Assembly (NCBI GenBank): GCA_964573105.1
Contig: CAZNIS010000002.1
Span: 62,001 to 126,000 of the forward strand
Origin: CAKZSB01 sp964573105
Lineage (GTDB): Bacteria; Pseudomonadota; Gammaproteobacteria; Granulosicoccales; Granulosicoccaceae
Length of the DNA: 64,000 nt
Direction of reading: 5' to 3'
Below, piece by piece: positions 55,659 through 62,682 of this stretch. Position 1 is the stretch's first letter. Every line of letters starts with the position of its first letter. Under the pieces are notes generated by a model that saw only the letters and a list, made by a program, of their open reading frames with translations, was not told the DNA's origin and did no database searches. Made by a program: the position numbers and the translations under genes.

Positions 55659-56408
55659 ATGAGAATATTTAAACTGACCGGGCTGATTGCGATGCTCGGC
55701 TCGCTGTTGTCTGCGCCGCTGCTGGCTCAGGACGCCAGCGATGAAGAAAAATTGCGCCAGGCGTTGCTTGAACGAATGCCCGATCTGGTGGTGGACAGTA
55801 TTTCGGAGACCGTGCTGCCCGGAATTTTTGAGCTGGTTAGCGAATCACAGGTCTATTATCTGTCGCCGGACGGCAAATTCATGCTCGACGGCAGCATCAT
55901 CGACCTTGAAAATCGCGTCAATATCAGCGATCAGCGGCGCGGTGAGCTGCAACTGTCGCTGATCAGCGAAATGCCCGAAGACCAGATGGTCGTGTTCAAC
56001 AATGAATCCAATGATGCCGAGCGCTGGATTACCGTGTTCACCGATTCCGATTGCGGTTTTTGCCAAAAACTGCACCGCGAAATCGATGACATCACTGACG
56101 CTGGTATCCGGGTTCGCTACCTGCTGTTTCCCCGTGCCGGCATGGAATCCGCGTCGTTCCGCGAGCTCCAGAGCGTCTGGTGCTCCGATGATCAACAGCA
56201 GGCCATGACTGTGGCCAAGAGTGGCGGCACAGTGGATTCTGCGGTCTGTTCCAACCCGATTCAGTCACATATGGAGTTGGCTAACCGTGTTGGCCTGCGT
56301 GGCACACCGCTGATCTACCTCGATGACGGCACCAAGATACCCGGCTACCGTCCGGCCGCAGAGCTTGTCAGAATGGTCGAATCGAGCGAGCCGCTGGCGC
56401 TGAAATAA
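55659..56408 (+). CDS. dsbC: Periplasmic disulfide isomerase DsbC
   Basis: A 249-residue exported protein. The signal peptide (about 1-23, ending ...LLAQ) is followed by a small dimerisation domain (about 25-90) and a thioredoxin fold with the active site CGFC in TDSDCGFCQKLH (about 130). A second, structural cysteine pair occurs in SVWCSDD and SAVCSNP (about 171 and 189), as in E. coli DsbC. The cis-proline loop is RGTPLIYLDDG. It reshuffles wrong disulfides, kept reduced by DsbD. Length is slightly above E. coli (236). It lies 254 bp after xerD. Confidence 0.93.
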   Translation: MRIFKLTGLIAMLGSLLSAPLLAQDASDEEKLRQALLERMPDLVVDSISETVLPGIFELVSESQVYYLSPDGKFMLDGSIIDLENRVNISDQRRGELQLSLISEMPEDQMVVFNNESNDAERWITVFTDSDCGFCQKLHREIDDITDAGIRVRYLLFPRAGMESASFRELQSVWCSDDQQQAMTVAKSGGTVDSAVCSNPIQSHMELANRVGLRGTPLIYLDDGTKIPGYRPAAELVRMVESSEPLALK

Positions 56409-56504
56409 GCGCCTGCCCAGCTTGCCTGTGCACTAGCGAGCTAATTGTCCCGGCCACACGCAATGTGCGGTCGGAAGTAACCAAAAACCTTCGTTCGCCT
56501 GGAG

Positions 56505-56720
56505 TCAGGCGGGCATATCCGGCATCACGTCGCTTCGCAGCTGCATGATCATGTCTTTCAACTGCAGCTTGCGCCGTTTCATTCTCCCCAGATACAGCTG
56601 ATCAGTGGCGGGCTCGGCGCTCGCGAGGGCTACCTCCTGATCGAGATCAGCGTGCTCCTTTCGCAGGCGTTCGAGAAGCGCTGCGAGTTCTTGCCTCTCC
56701 AGGTTATCCCGATTGCTCAT
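56505..56720 (-). CDS. DUF465 (YdcH-like) small helical protein
   Basis: A 71-residue protein of the DUF465/YdcH family: two long helices with the conserved LERLRKEHADLDQEV and YLGRMKRRKLQLKDMI segments, forming a helical hairpin. Function unknown. Start ATG 56720 (MSNRDN); the frame is open another 44 codons but these run into the truD leader and lack family similarity. Convergent with dsbC and divergent from truD. Confidence 0.88.
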   Translation of the reverse strand: MSNRDNLERQELAALLERLRKEHADLDQEVALASAEPATDQLYLGRMKRRKLQLKDMIMQLRSDVMPDMPA

Positions 56721-56850
56721 GATCTGCGGTTTCCGGCTTCGGATGGTTCGATGGGTGGGGTCTGGGGCCGCCTGGTTGTGATCCGGGCCGGCTGCGAACA
56801 ACATTAGGCAACGCGCGTCACCTGTCCGCATTATAATCCAGTCCACAGCC

Positions 56851-57882
56851 ATGGAACTACTTAATACCCCGACTACGTCTCACGTAGCCCTGCCGAGCGG
56901 AGAAATTCGCAACCAATCCAGTGATTTTGTCGTCGATGAGCATCTGGGCTTTGAACCAGAGGGCGATGGCGAGCACCTGTGGCTGCGGATACGCAAGACC
57001 GATCTCAACACGCGCGATCTGGCAGCAGAGCTTGCAGCACTGCTGGGCACGCAAGAGCGGCTGGTCAATTATTCCGGTCTGAAAGACAGGATTGCCGTCA
57101 CCTCTCAGTGGTTCAGCGTGCCGTGGCCGATCCGCGAAGCGCTGCCGGCACTGGAAGGCGCTGACAACTGGCAATTGCTCTCAATGACGCGCGGCCGCAA
57201 GCGGCTGCGCAGCGGGGCACATCGCGCAAATCAATTTCAAATCACCATTCGTCGCCTCGATGGAGATCGGGATTTGTTTGATCAACGCGTGGCCCAGGTT
57301 CGCGAGCGCGGCTTTCCCAATTACTATGGTGTGCAGAGGTTTGGTCACGATGGTGGCAATCTCCACCAGGCGCGGCGCCTGTTCAGCGGCAGGTTGAAGG
57401 CCAGTCGATTCAAAAAGGGGTTATATCTGTCCGCGGCTCGATCCTGCCTGTTTAATCGAGTACTGGCCGAGCGCGTCGAGCGCGGCAACTGGGATCGTGT
57501 GATTGACGGAGACATGCTGATGCTGAACGGCAGCAACAGTCGATTTCCCGCGGATGACAGCCTCGAACTGTTACAGGCGCGATGCGAGGCGCTGGATATT
57601 CACCCTTCCGGCCCATTGGCGGGGCGTGGTGAGGTACCGGTCGAGGGGGAGGCGCTGCAGATAGAGCGGCACGCGATTAGCGCCTGCGAAGACTTGCAGT
57701 CCGGACTCGTGTCAGCGGGGTTGAAGCATGAGCGCCGCGCGTTGCGCGCCCTGGCCACCGATCTGGCAATCGAGTGGCTTGAAGATGATGTGGTGCAGCT
57801 TCGCTTCGCGTTGCAGCGTGGCGTTTACGCGACGTCATTGTTGCAGGAGTTAATTCAGGTGCGGCGGCCGGAAACACGATGA
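56851..57882 (+). CDS. truD: tRNA pseudouridine(13) synthase
   Basis: A 343-residue enzyme that converts U13 to pseudouridine in tRNA-Glu and others. The N-terminus DFVVDEHLGFEPEGDGEHLWLRIRKTDLNT (given here as residues 26-55) and the catalytic aspartate in YSGLKDRIAVTSQWFSV (about 73-89) are family hallmarks, as is the FPNYYGVQRFGHDGGNL segment (about 152-168) before the TRUD insertion domain. Length matches E. coli (349). ATG start with a TATAAT box about 14 bases upstream but no matching -35. djlA follows after 13 bp. Confidence 0.94.
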   Translation: MELLNTPTTSHVALPSGEIRNQSSDFVVDEHLGFEPEGDGEHLWLRIRKTDLNTRDLAAELAALLGTQERLVNYSGLKDRIAVTSQWFSVPWPIREALPALEGADNWQLLSMTRGRKRLRSGAHRANQFQITIRRLDGDRDLFDQRVAQVRERGFPNYYGVQRFGHDGGNLHQARRLFSGRLKASRFKKGLYLSAARSCLFNRVLAERVERGNWDRVIDGDMLMLNGSNSRFPADDSLELLQARCEALDIHPSGPLAGRGEVPVEGEALQIERHAISACEDLQSGLVSAGLKHERRALRALATDLAIEWLEDDVVQLRFALQRGVYATSLLQELIQVRRPETR

Positions 57883-57895
57883 CGGGATTGCGTAT

Positions 57896-58696
57896 ATGAG
57901 TTGGTGGGGCAAACTGCTTGGTGGCGGGTTTGGCTTTGCGATCGGAGGGCCACTCGGTGCATTGATCGGTGCGGCACTGGGGCAGACTTTCGACAGCGGT
58001 ATGAAAAGCCTGGCGGAGGATGCGCTGCCACCCGGTAATCAGGAGCGCGTGCAAATGGCCTTTTTCACGGCCACCTTTGCAACCATGGGTCATCTGGCCA
58101 AAGTCGATGGTCGAGTCACCAGTGACGAGATTGCCAAAGCCAGAAACATCATGAGTCAGATGCAACTCACCGATGAACAGCGCAAGGTCGCTATTGATCT
58201 GTTTACCGAGGGCAAGGCGGCCGACTATGACTTGCACGGCGTGATTGATCAGTTTCGTATCGAGTGTCGTCGGCGCACGAATCTCATGCGATTGTTTATG
58301 GAAATTCAATTGCAGGCGGCGTACGCTGACGGTGTGCTGCATCCCAAGGAATCGGAGCTCTTAAAGAGTATTTGTGCGCAGCTGCGTTTTCCCGATTTTG
58401 TATTCAGGCAGATGGAGGCGCTGGTGCGCGCCAGTGCCAGAGCTGATCGACAGCAAGACAATTCGCGCGTCGCTGCCAGTGCAACCATGACGCGCGCCCA
58501 GGCGCTCGAGTTGCTCGGTCTGAAAGAGGGCGCCGAACAACAGGAAGTGAAAAGGGCTTATCGCAAGCTCATGAGTCAGCACCATCCCGACAAGCTGGTG
58601 GCCAAGGGGCTTCCACCAGAAATGATCAAAATGGCGACAGAACGAACACAGCGGATACGTGAAGCTTATGATCTGGTGAACGCAGGTTTTAGCTGA
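57896..58696 (+). CDS. djlA: Membrane-anchored DnaJ-like co-chaperone DjlA
   Basis: A 266-residue type III J-domain protein. It has a single N-terminal glycine-rich transmembrane segment (about 4-30, WGKLLGGGFGFAIGGPLGAL), a central TerB-like helical domain (about 45-170) with MGHLAKVDGRVTSDE, and a C-terminal J domain (about 200-266) with the HPD motif in MSQHHPDKLVAKGL. It stimulates DnaK; in E. coli it links to Rcs signalling. Length equals E. coli (271). It is probably in one transcript with truD and the lipoprotein gene. Confidence 0.92.
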   Translation: MSWWGKLLGGGFGFAIGGPLGALIGAALGQTFDSGMKSLAEDALPPGNQERVQMAFFTATFATMGHLAKVDGRVTSDEIAKARNIMSQMQLTDEQRKVAIDLFTEGKAADYDLHGVIDQFRIECRRRTNLMRLFMEIQLQAAYADGVLHPKESELLKSICAQLRFPDFVFRQMEALVRASARADRQQDNSRVAASATMTRAQALELLGLKEGAEQQEVKRAYRKLMSQHHPDKLVAKGLPPEMIKMATERTQRIREAYDLVNAGFS

Positions 58697-58769
58697 GTAA
58701 CGAACCATTGCTGTGTTTGCAGTATCAGCGACTCGCTTCACCGTCAATCAAACGTGGAGTGAATTTGCG

Positions 58770-59294
58770 ATGAAAAAACCGATACAACTTTTATTGGGTA
58801 TGGGGGCACTGGCATTGACCGCCTGCACCACCATGCCAGGGCAGTCGGTGCTGCCAATTAGTGCGGCCGATGATGGCTTGTCCAGTGGTACCGTCGTAAC
58901 CTTGTCTCAGTCTTTGCCCGTCGCCCCTGATACCGCCAGAGCGTATTTTTCCGCTAACGGTCGTTGGGCGGATGGGCTGAACTGTTATGTCGAAGTGAAT
59001 ACCGTGCAGGTCGCCGGCGATCCGGTGGCGATGGTTGAGCCTGGTACGTTTAATGTAGAGTGGTCGCGCAACTCAAGTGATCCGATCGGTGCGCTGAATC
59101 GACCAACGCGATGGGGCTTCAACGAAAACTCACCGTCCTTCGTCGAAATGGTTCATACCATTCGTCTCAGTGACGATCGCGGTACCGACGTCAGGGCAAT
59201 TGTCTGCCGCGAGACATTCACCGATCCCGCCAACGCCCGCTACCCCGGCGCGTCGGATCTGCAGACGATTGCCGGGGAAGCGCTGTCGTTTTAA
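58770..59294 (+). CDS. Predicted lipoprotein of unknown function
   Basis: A 174-residue protein with a lipoprotein signal: KKP basic start, hydrophobic core and the lipobox LTAC (about 15-18). The residue after the cysteine is threonine, giving no inner-membrane retention signal, so outer-membrane sorting is likely. The mature domain (about 40-174) is beta-rich with two further cysteines (NCYVEV and VCRETF) that could form a disulfide. I do not recognise the family. Start ATG 58770 with GGAG about ten bases upstream. It follows djlA by 73 bp and is convergent with moaB, 5 bp apart. Confidence 0.75.
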   Translation: MKKPIQLLLGMGALALTACTTMPGQSVLPISAADDGLSSGTVVTLSQSLPVAPDTARAYFSANGRWADGLNCYVEVNTVQVAGDPVAMVEPGTFNVEWSRNSSDPIGALNRPTRWGFNENSPSFVEMVHTIRLSDDRGTDVRAIVCRETFTDPANARYPGASDLQTIAGEALSF

Positions 59295-59299
59295 GTGCG

Positions 59300-59821
59300 C
59301 TATTTTTCGTTTAACCGTGGCATCAGCATAACCAGATTGCACGGCATGGTGCGGTTGTCGAGTTGCGCTTCAATTAAACGCGACCAACCGGTTTTGCAGG
59401 CGGATGGTGAACCGGGTAAAACGAAAACGTAAGTGGCGTTGGCCACACCGGCCAGCGCCCTCGACTGCAACGTCGAGGTGCAGATTTCCTCGAACGACAG
59501 TACCCGAAACATTTCTCCAAAGCCCTCGATTTCTTTATCCAACAGCGGGCTAATCGCCTCCGGTGTACCATCGCGGCCAGTCACGCCGGTACCACCGGTG
59601 GTCAGGATGACGTCGACCTGCGGGTCGGCAATCCAGTGTGAAATAACATCGCGTATCTGGTATTTGTCGTCCTTGACTATGGATCGATGCAGGCAGGTGT
59701 GGCCGGTGGCGAGCAGTTGCTCCTGCAGTGTGTCGCCGGATCGGTCATCGTCCAGTGTGCGGCTGTCCGAGATAGTCAGAACCGCGATTTGCAGTGGCAG
59801 GAAGGGTCTGTTGTTTGACAT
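59300..59821 (-). CDS. moaB: Molybdenum cofactor biosynthesis protein MoaB
   Basis: A 173-residue MoaB/MogA-fold protein, which adenylates molybdopterin before molybdate insertion. Visible are IAVLTISDSRTLDDDRSGD (about 13-31), ILTTGGTGVTGRDGTPEA (about 71-88) and the FVLPGSPSACKTGW segment (about 130-143). The LPxSxxA pattern and length (E. coli MoaB 170) favour MoaB over MogA. Start ATG 59821; a TTG two codons earlier is possible. It should act before MoeA in the same pathway. Confidence 0.92.
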   Translation of the reverse strand: MSNNRPFLPLQIAVLTISDSRTLDDDRSGDTLQEQLLATGHTCLHRSIVKDDKYQIRDVISHWIADPQVDVILTTGGTGVTGRDGTPEAISPLLDKEIEGFGEMFRVLSFEEICTSTLQSRALAGVANATYVFVLPGSPSACKTGWSRLIEAQLDNRTMPCNLVMLMPRLNEK

Positions 59822-60033
59822 GTGCAAGGCATCCGAAAGCGGCTGGAAATTCTAACAGAGCCAGTGCTGCGTCAGTGTGTTTCACGCGGCCAATCGGTTG
59901 CTGCTACAGCGCGCGGTAAATGCTCGTCTCTTTTTGGTCCATGCGTTTTGGCTAAACAGCGCAAGGCAGAGTCGGTGCATTGTCGCCGCGGGCTGTGAGA
60001 CAATATCGGGCTATTTGCAGGCGCGGAAATCCA

Positions 60034-60882
60034 ATGGGTGAGCGATTACAGAAACTAATGGCTCGCGCCGGACTGGGCTCGCGACGCCAACTGGAAGCCG
60101 AGATCGCCGCCGGGGCCCTGCTGGTTAACGGACGCGCCGCCACACTGGGCGATCGCGCAAGCGTCGGTGATCGCATCCAGTATCAGCGGCGTCGCTACCG
60201 TGTCGAGCCTGCCGAGCCGCGAGAAGTGCGGCTGATTGCCTACCACAAGCCCGAGGGCAGGGTCACCACCCGCAGCGATGAGCAAAATCGCCCCACGGTG
60301 TTCGAGCACCTGCCGCACCTGCGCAGCGCGCGATGGATTGCGATTGGCCGGCTCGATATCAACACCAGCGGCCTGCTGATGTTCACCGACAATGGTGACC
60401 TGGCCCATGGGCTGATGCACCCGTCGTCAGAGGTCGAGCGCGAGTACGCCTGTCGCGTGCGCGGTCCAGTGGCCGATGAAGATGTTAAAAAACTGGTTGC
60501 CGGAGTCGAGCTGGATGATGGCGTCGCGCGCTTTCAACGCTGTGTGTTCGATGGCGGCAGCGACAACAATCAATGGTTCAGGGCGGTGCTTTGCGAGGGA
60601 CGAAACCGCGAGGTCCGACGCATGTGGGACGCTTTGGGTTATACCGTCAGCCGATTAATTCGCGTGCGCTACGGGCCGGTTCGGCTGCCCGGTTATGTGC
60701 GAGCGGGAAAATACATCGATGTCGATGACAACGATTGCAAAGAGCTTTGCAACATCGCCGGTGTGCGGTTGCGCGGGCGGCAGTTGAAGTTGGTGGCAGA
60801 CAAGGGGCGCCGACAGGCCGGCCGGCCGCCTGGTAGGCAGCAGTCGGGCAGGCGGCCTCCGGGTGGCCGTCGCTCGCGCTAG
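60034..60882 (+). CDS. rluB: 23S rRNA pseudouridine(2605) synthase
   Basis: A 282-residue RsuA-family enzyme that makes pseudouridine 2605 in 23S rRNA. The N-terminal S4 RNA-binding domain (about 1-58, LQKLMARAGLGSRRQLE) precedes the catalytic domain with the aspartate in GRLDINTSGLLMFT (about 104-117) and EGRNREVRRMWDALG (about 190). A basic, Arg/Gly/Gln-rich tail (about 252-282) resembles that of E. coli RluB. RluF or RluE are less likely given this tail and domain set. Start ATG 60034 with GGA upstream; the frame extends 18 codons further. Confidence 0.9.
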   Translation: MGERLQKLMARAGLGSRRQLEAEIAAGALLVNGRAATLGDRASVGDRIQYQRRRYRVEPAEPREVRLIAYHKPEGRVTTRSDEQNRPTVFEHLPHLRSARWIAIGRLDINTSGLLMFTDNGDLAHGLMHPSSEVEREYACRVRGPVADEDVKKLVAGVELDDGVARFQRCVFDGGSDNNQWFRAVLCEGRNREVRRMWDALGYTVSRLIRVRYGPVRLPGYVRAGKYIDVDDNDCKELCNIAGVRLRGRQLKLVADKGRRQAGRPPGRQQSGRRPPGGRRSR

Positions 60883-60887
60883 CGGGC

Positions 60888-60917
60888 AAAAAAAACGCCG
60901 GCTTGCGGCCGGCGTTT
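60888..60917 (-). terminator. Intrinsic terminator of the tRNA-Ser gene
   Basis: A stem of about ten base pairs (60893-60902 with 60908-60917) with a 5-base loop lies next to an eight-A run (60888-60895). Read on the minus strand this is a GC-rich hairpin followed by U residues, just after the tRNA 3' end. On the plus strand only three T follow, so it may weakly terminate rluB too. Confidence 0.85.
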
Positions 60918-60922
60918 CGGGT

Positions 60923-61012
60923 TGGCGGAGAGAGAGGGATTCGAACCCTCGATACGCGTTAACGTATACACACTTTCCAGGCGTGCTCCTTCAGCCACTC
61001 GGACACCTCTCC
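60923..61012 (-). tRNA. tRNA-Ser, anticodon GGA
   Basis: Ninety bases including an encoded CCA (60923-60925 on the plus strand as TGG). The cloverleaf is clear: acceptor GGAGAGG pairing with TCTCTCC, D-arm GTCCGAGTGGCTGAAGGA, anticodon loop CTGGAAA with GGA (60976-60978), a long variable arm as expected for serine, and a TTCGAAT T-loop. The sequence is close to E. coli serine tRNA with the GGA anticodon. Confidence 0.97.
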
Positions 61013-61062
61013 GGAACCTGGTGGGCGCCTGATGCGCCGCATAAGATTGCTGCTTGGGTCAG

Positions 61063-61395
61063 CTACTGCCCGCCGTTGCCTTTGGGCGTGTATATCGGAC
61101 TTGGGAATTGCGATACATTGCCCGACATATCGGCGATCTTCGGCGAGCCACGTTTTTCGACTTCGTCGATGCGGATAACCGCGTGCATCGGGATGATCGT
61201 CTGGCTGACGCCTTCAAATTCTGTTTTCAGTTTTTCCTCTGATGGATCGACGACAACCGTCGTGTGTTCATCGAACATCAATCCTTCGAGTACGACAAAA
61301 CCATACAACTCGCCCTGAAATACATCCGAGGCATAGATCTCGTAGATTTTGTCCTGGTTGATGAACCGGACGCGATATACATGTTCTTTTGCCAT
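61063..61395 (-). CDS. DUF1820-family protein
   Basis: A 110-residue cytosolic protein of the DUF1820 group: YRVRFINQDKIYEIYASDV start, GELYGFVVLEGLMF and DPSEEKLKTEFEGV, with a mostly beta-strand prediction. The function is unknown; it is widespread in gammaproteobacteria. Length typical. It is upstream of the tRNA-Ser gene on the same strand, 51 bp apart, so the tRNA could be partly read through from it. Confidence 0.88.
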   Translation of the reverse strand: MAKEHVYRVRFINQDKIYEIYASDVFQGELYGFVVLEGLMFDEHTTVVVDPSEEKLKTEFEGVSQTIIPMHAVIRIDEVEKRGSPKIADMSGNVSQFPSPIYTPKGNGGQ

Positions 61396-61492
61396 AACAG
61401 TTTTCTACCGGGCCGATCAACAGGGCAAATCAGCCCGCCAAGCCTTGGAATGATAGCACATTCCGGCGCGATGGCGGCAAGTTGATCCGGCT

Positions 61493-62302
61493 TCAGGCGA
61501 GTGATTTTAGTGGTGGAACATCCAGTCGGATCACCGCCTCGTCATCGAAGGCGCTCGGGTAGTACTGGCGCACCAGCGGATCGTGCCCCGGGATGATGTG
61601 ATCGACTGATTCGGCCAGTTTGTGCAATGTTTGAAAGCCGCCCAGCATTTCCTGCAGGTCAACCACAATCGGAAAGGGTTTGCCGCTGAGGAAATTCTCA
61701 TAGTAGTGGCTGGCATCGGACGCCAGCACCATCCAGCCCCGCGCGGTCTTCACCCGCACGCATTGCAATCCGCGGCTGTGCCCGCCAATCAGGTGCAGCT
61801 CAACTCCTGGCGTCAGTTCCGCAGAGCCGTTGTAAAACACAACCTGTCCGGCGAACAGATGCCTGATCATCGCGCAAATGTGCTCGCCTGTGTAGGGCAT
61901 CTTCAGGGTGTCGTGACACATGCACGGGCCGGTTGCGTAGCTCATCTCCTGCTCCTGCAGGTGAAAAGTGGCGTTCGGAAACTGATGCAGCGAGCCGGCG
62001 TGATCATAGTGCAGGTGGGTGACAATCACCGAGTCGATCGAGTCCGGCGTGGCGCCAAATCGCTTTAACAGCGCTGCCGGCTCCTCGATGATCGGCCGGT
62101 CGCGTCTGACGCCCTCAGCCTTGTCGTAGCCTGTGTCTACCAGAATTTGGCGATCACCCTGCTTGAGTAGCCAGATGAAGTAATCCATCGGGTGGTCGGC
62201 ATCGTGGTTGTCATCGAAGATGAATGATTCGCGCCGGGTGCGAGCATTTCGGTCCGCATATTTGAGTGCATAGACTTCCCATTGATCAGTTTGGCCCGTC
62301 AC
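61493..62302 (-). CDS. Metallo-beta-lactamase-fold hydrolase, AHL-lactonase-like
   Basis: A 269-residue metallohydrolase with the full di-zinc signature: HLHYDHAG (about 115-122), the later HSRG (about 195), DASHYYEN (about 216-223) and IPGHDPL (about 257). The overall form matches the N-acyl homoserine lactonase (AiiA/AhlD-like) group, but related lactonases and other hydrolases share these motifs, so the substrate is open. I start it at GTG 62302 with GGAG ten bases upstream; GTG 62308 is an alternative, and the frame is open to 62413. It is divergent from the EAL-domain gene. Confidence 0.8.
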   Translation of the reverse strand: MTGQTDQWEVYALKYADRNARTRRESFIFDDNHDADHPMDYFIWLLKQGDRQILVDTGYDKAEGVRRDRPIIEEPAALLKRFGATPDSIDSVIVTHLHYDHAGSLHQFPNATFHLQEQEMSYATGPCMCHDTLKMPYTGEHICAMIRHLFAGQVVFYNGSAELTPGVELHLIGGHSRGLQCVRVKTARGWMVLASDASHYYENFLSGKPFPIVVDLQEMLGGFQTLHKLAESVDHIIPGHDPLVRQYYPSAFDDEAVIRLDVPPLKSLA

Positions 62303-62682
62303 TTTCACTATTCTCCGTGGCACGCGTGAGGCGCGAAGGGTGATTAAACAACGGTTGAGCCGGCTCAGACAATCGTTGCGTTGCAAAAAATCGCCGCTCG
62401 GCGGCGAGGTCAACTGCTGCTTTGGCGTAGTCAGGAATTGGGTATTTGTTCGCCTGTGAGCTTTCCTGTCAGCAATGGTTAACAGTATGTAATGCCTCTA
62501 AAAACAAAGGCTTGAAGAATTAAACAATGAGTTAGCGAGTGTTGCTAAAGTGACCTAGAAAGTGTCGCAACACACGCTTGTAGATGCGCTGTTTCCCTCA
62601 TGTTACAACCTGTCGCAGTAACGAGGTCGGCACGGAGGCGGGCCCTTAACAATAAAAACAAGAAACAGAAGAATTTTTCAAA
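62303..62682. other. Divergent control region of the MBL-hydrolase and EAL genes
   Basis: A 380-bp region (269 bp if the hydrolase starts at 62413) between two divergent genes. It should hold both promoters. I see no gene or RNA in it. Confidence 0.4.

Noticed and set aside
56832..56837. TATAAT upstream of truD as a full promoter
   Set aside because: No acceptable -35 hexamer at 16-18 bases upstream; recorded only as a possible -10.
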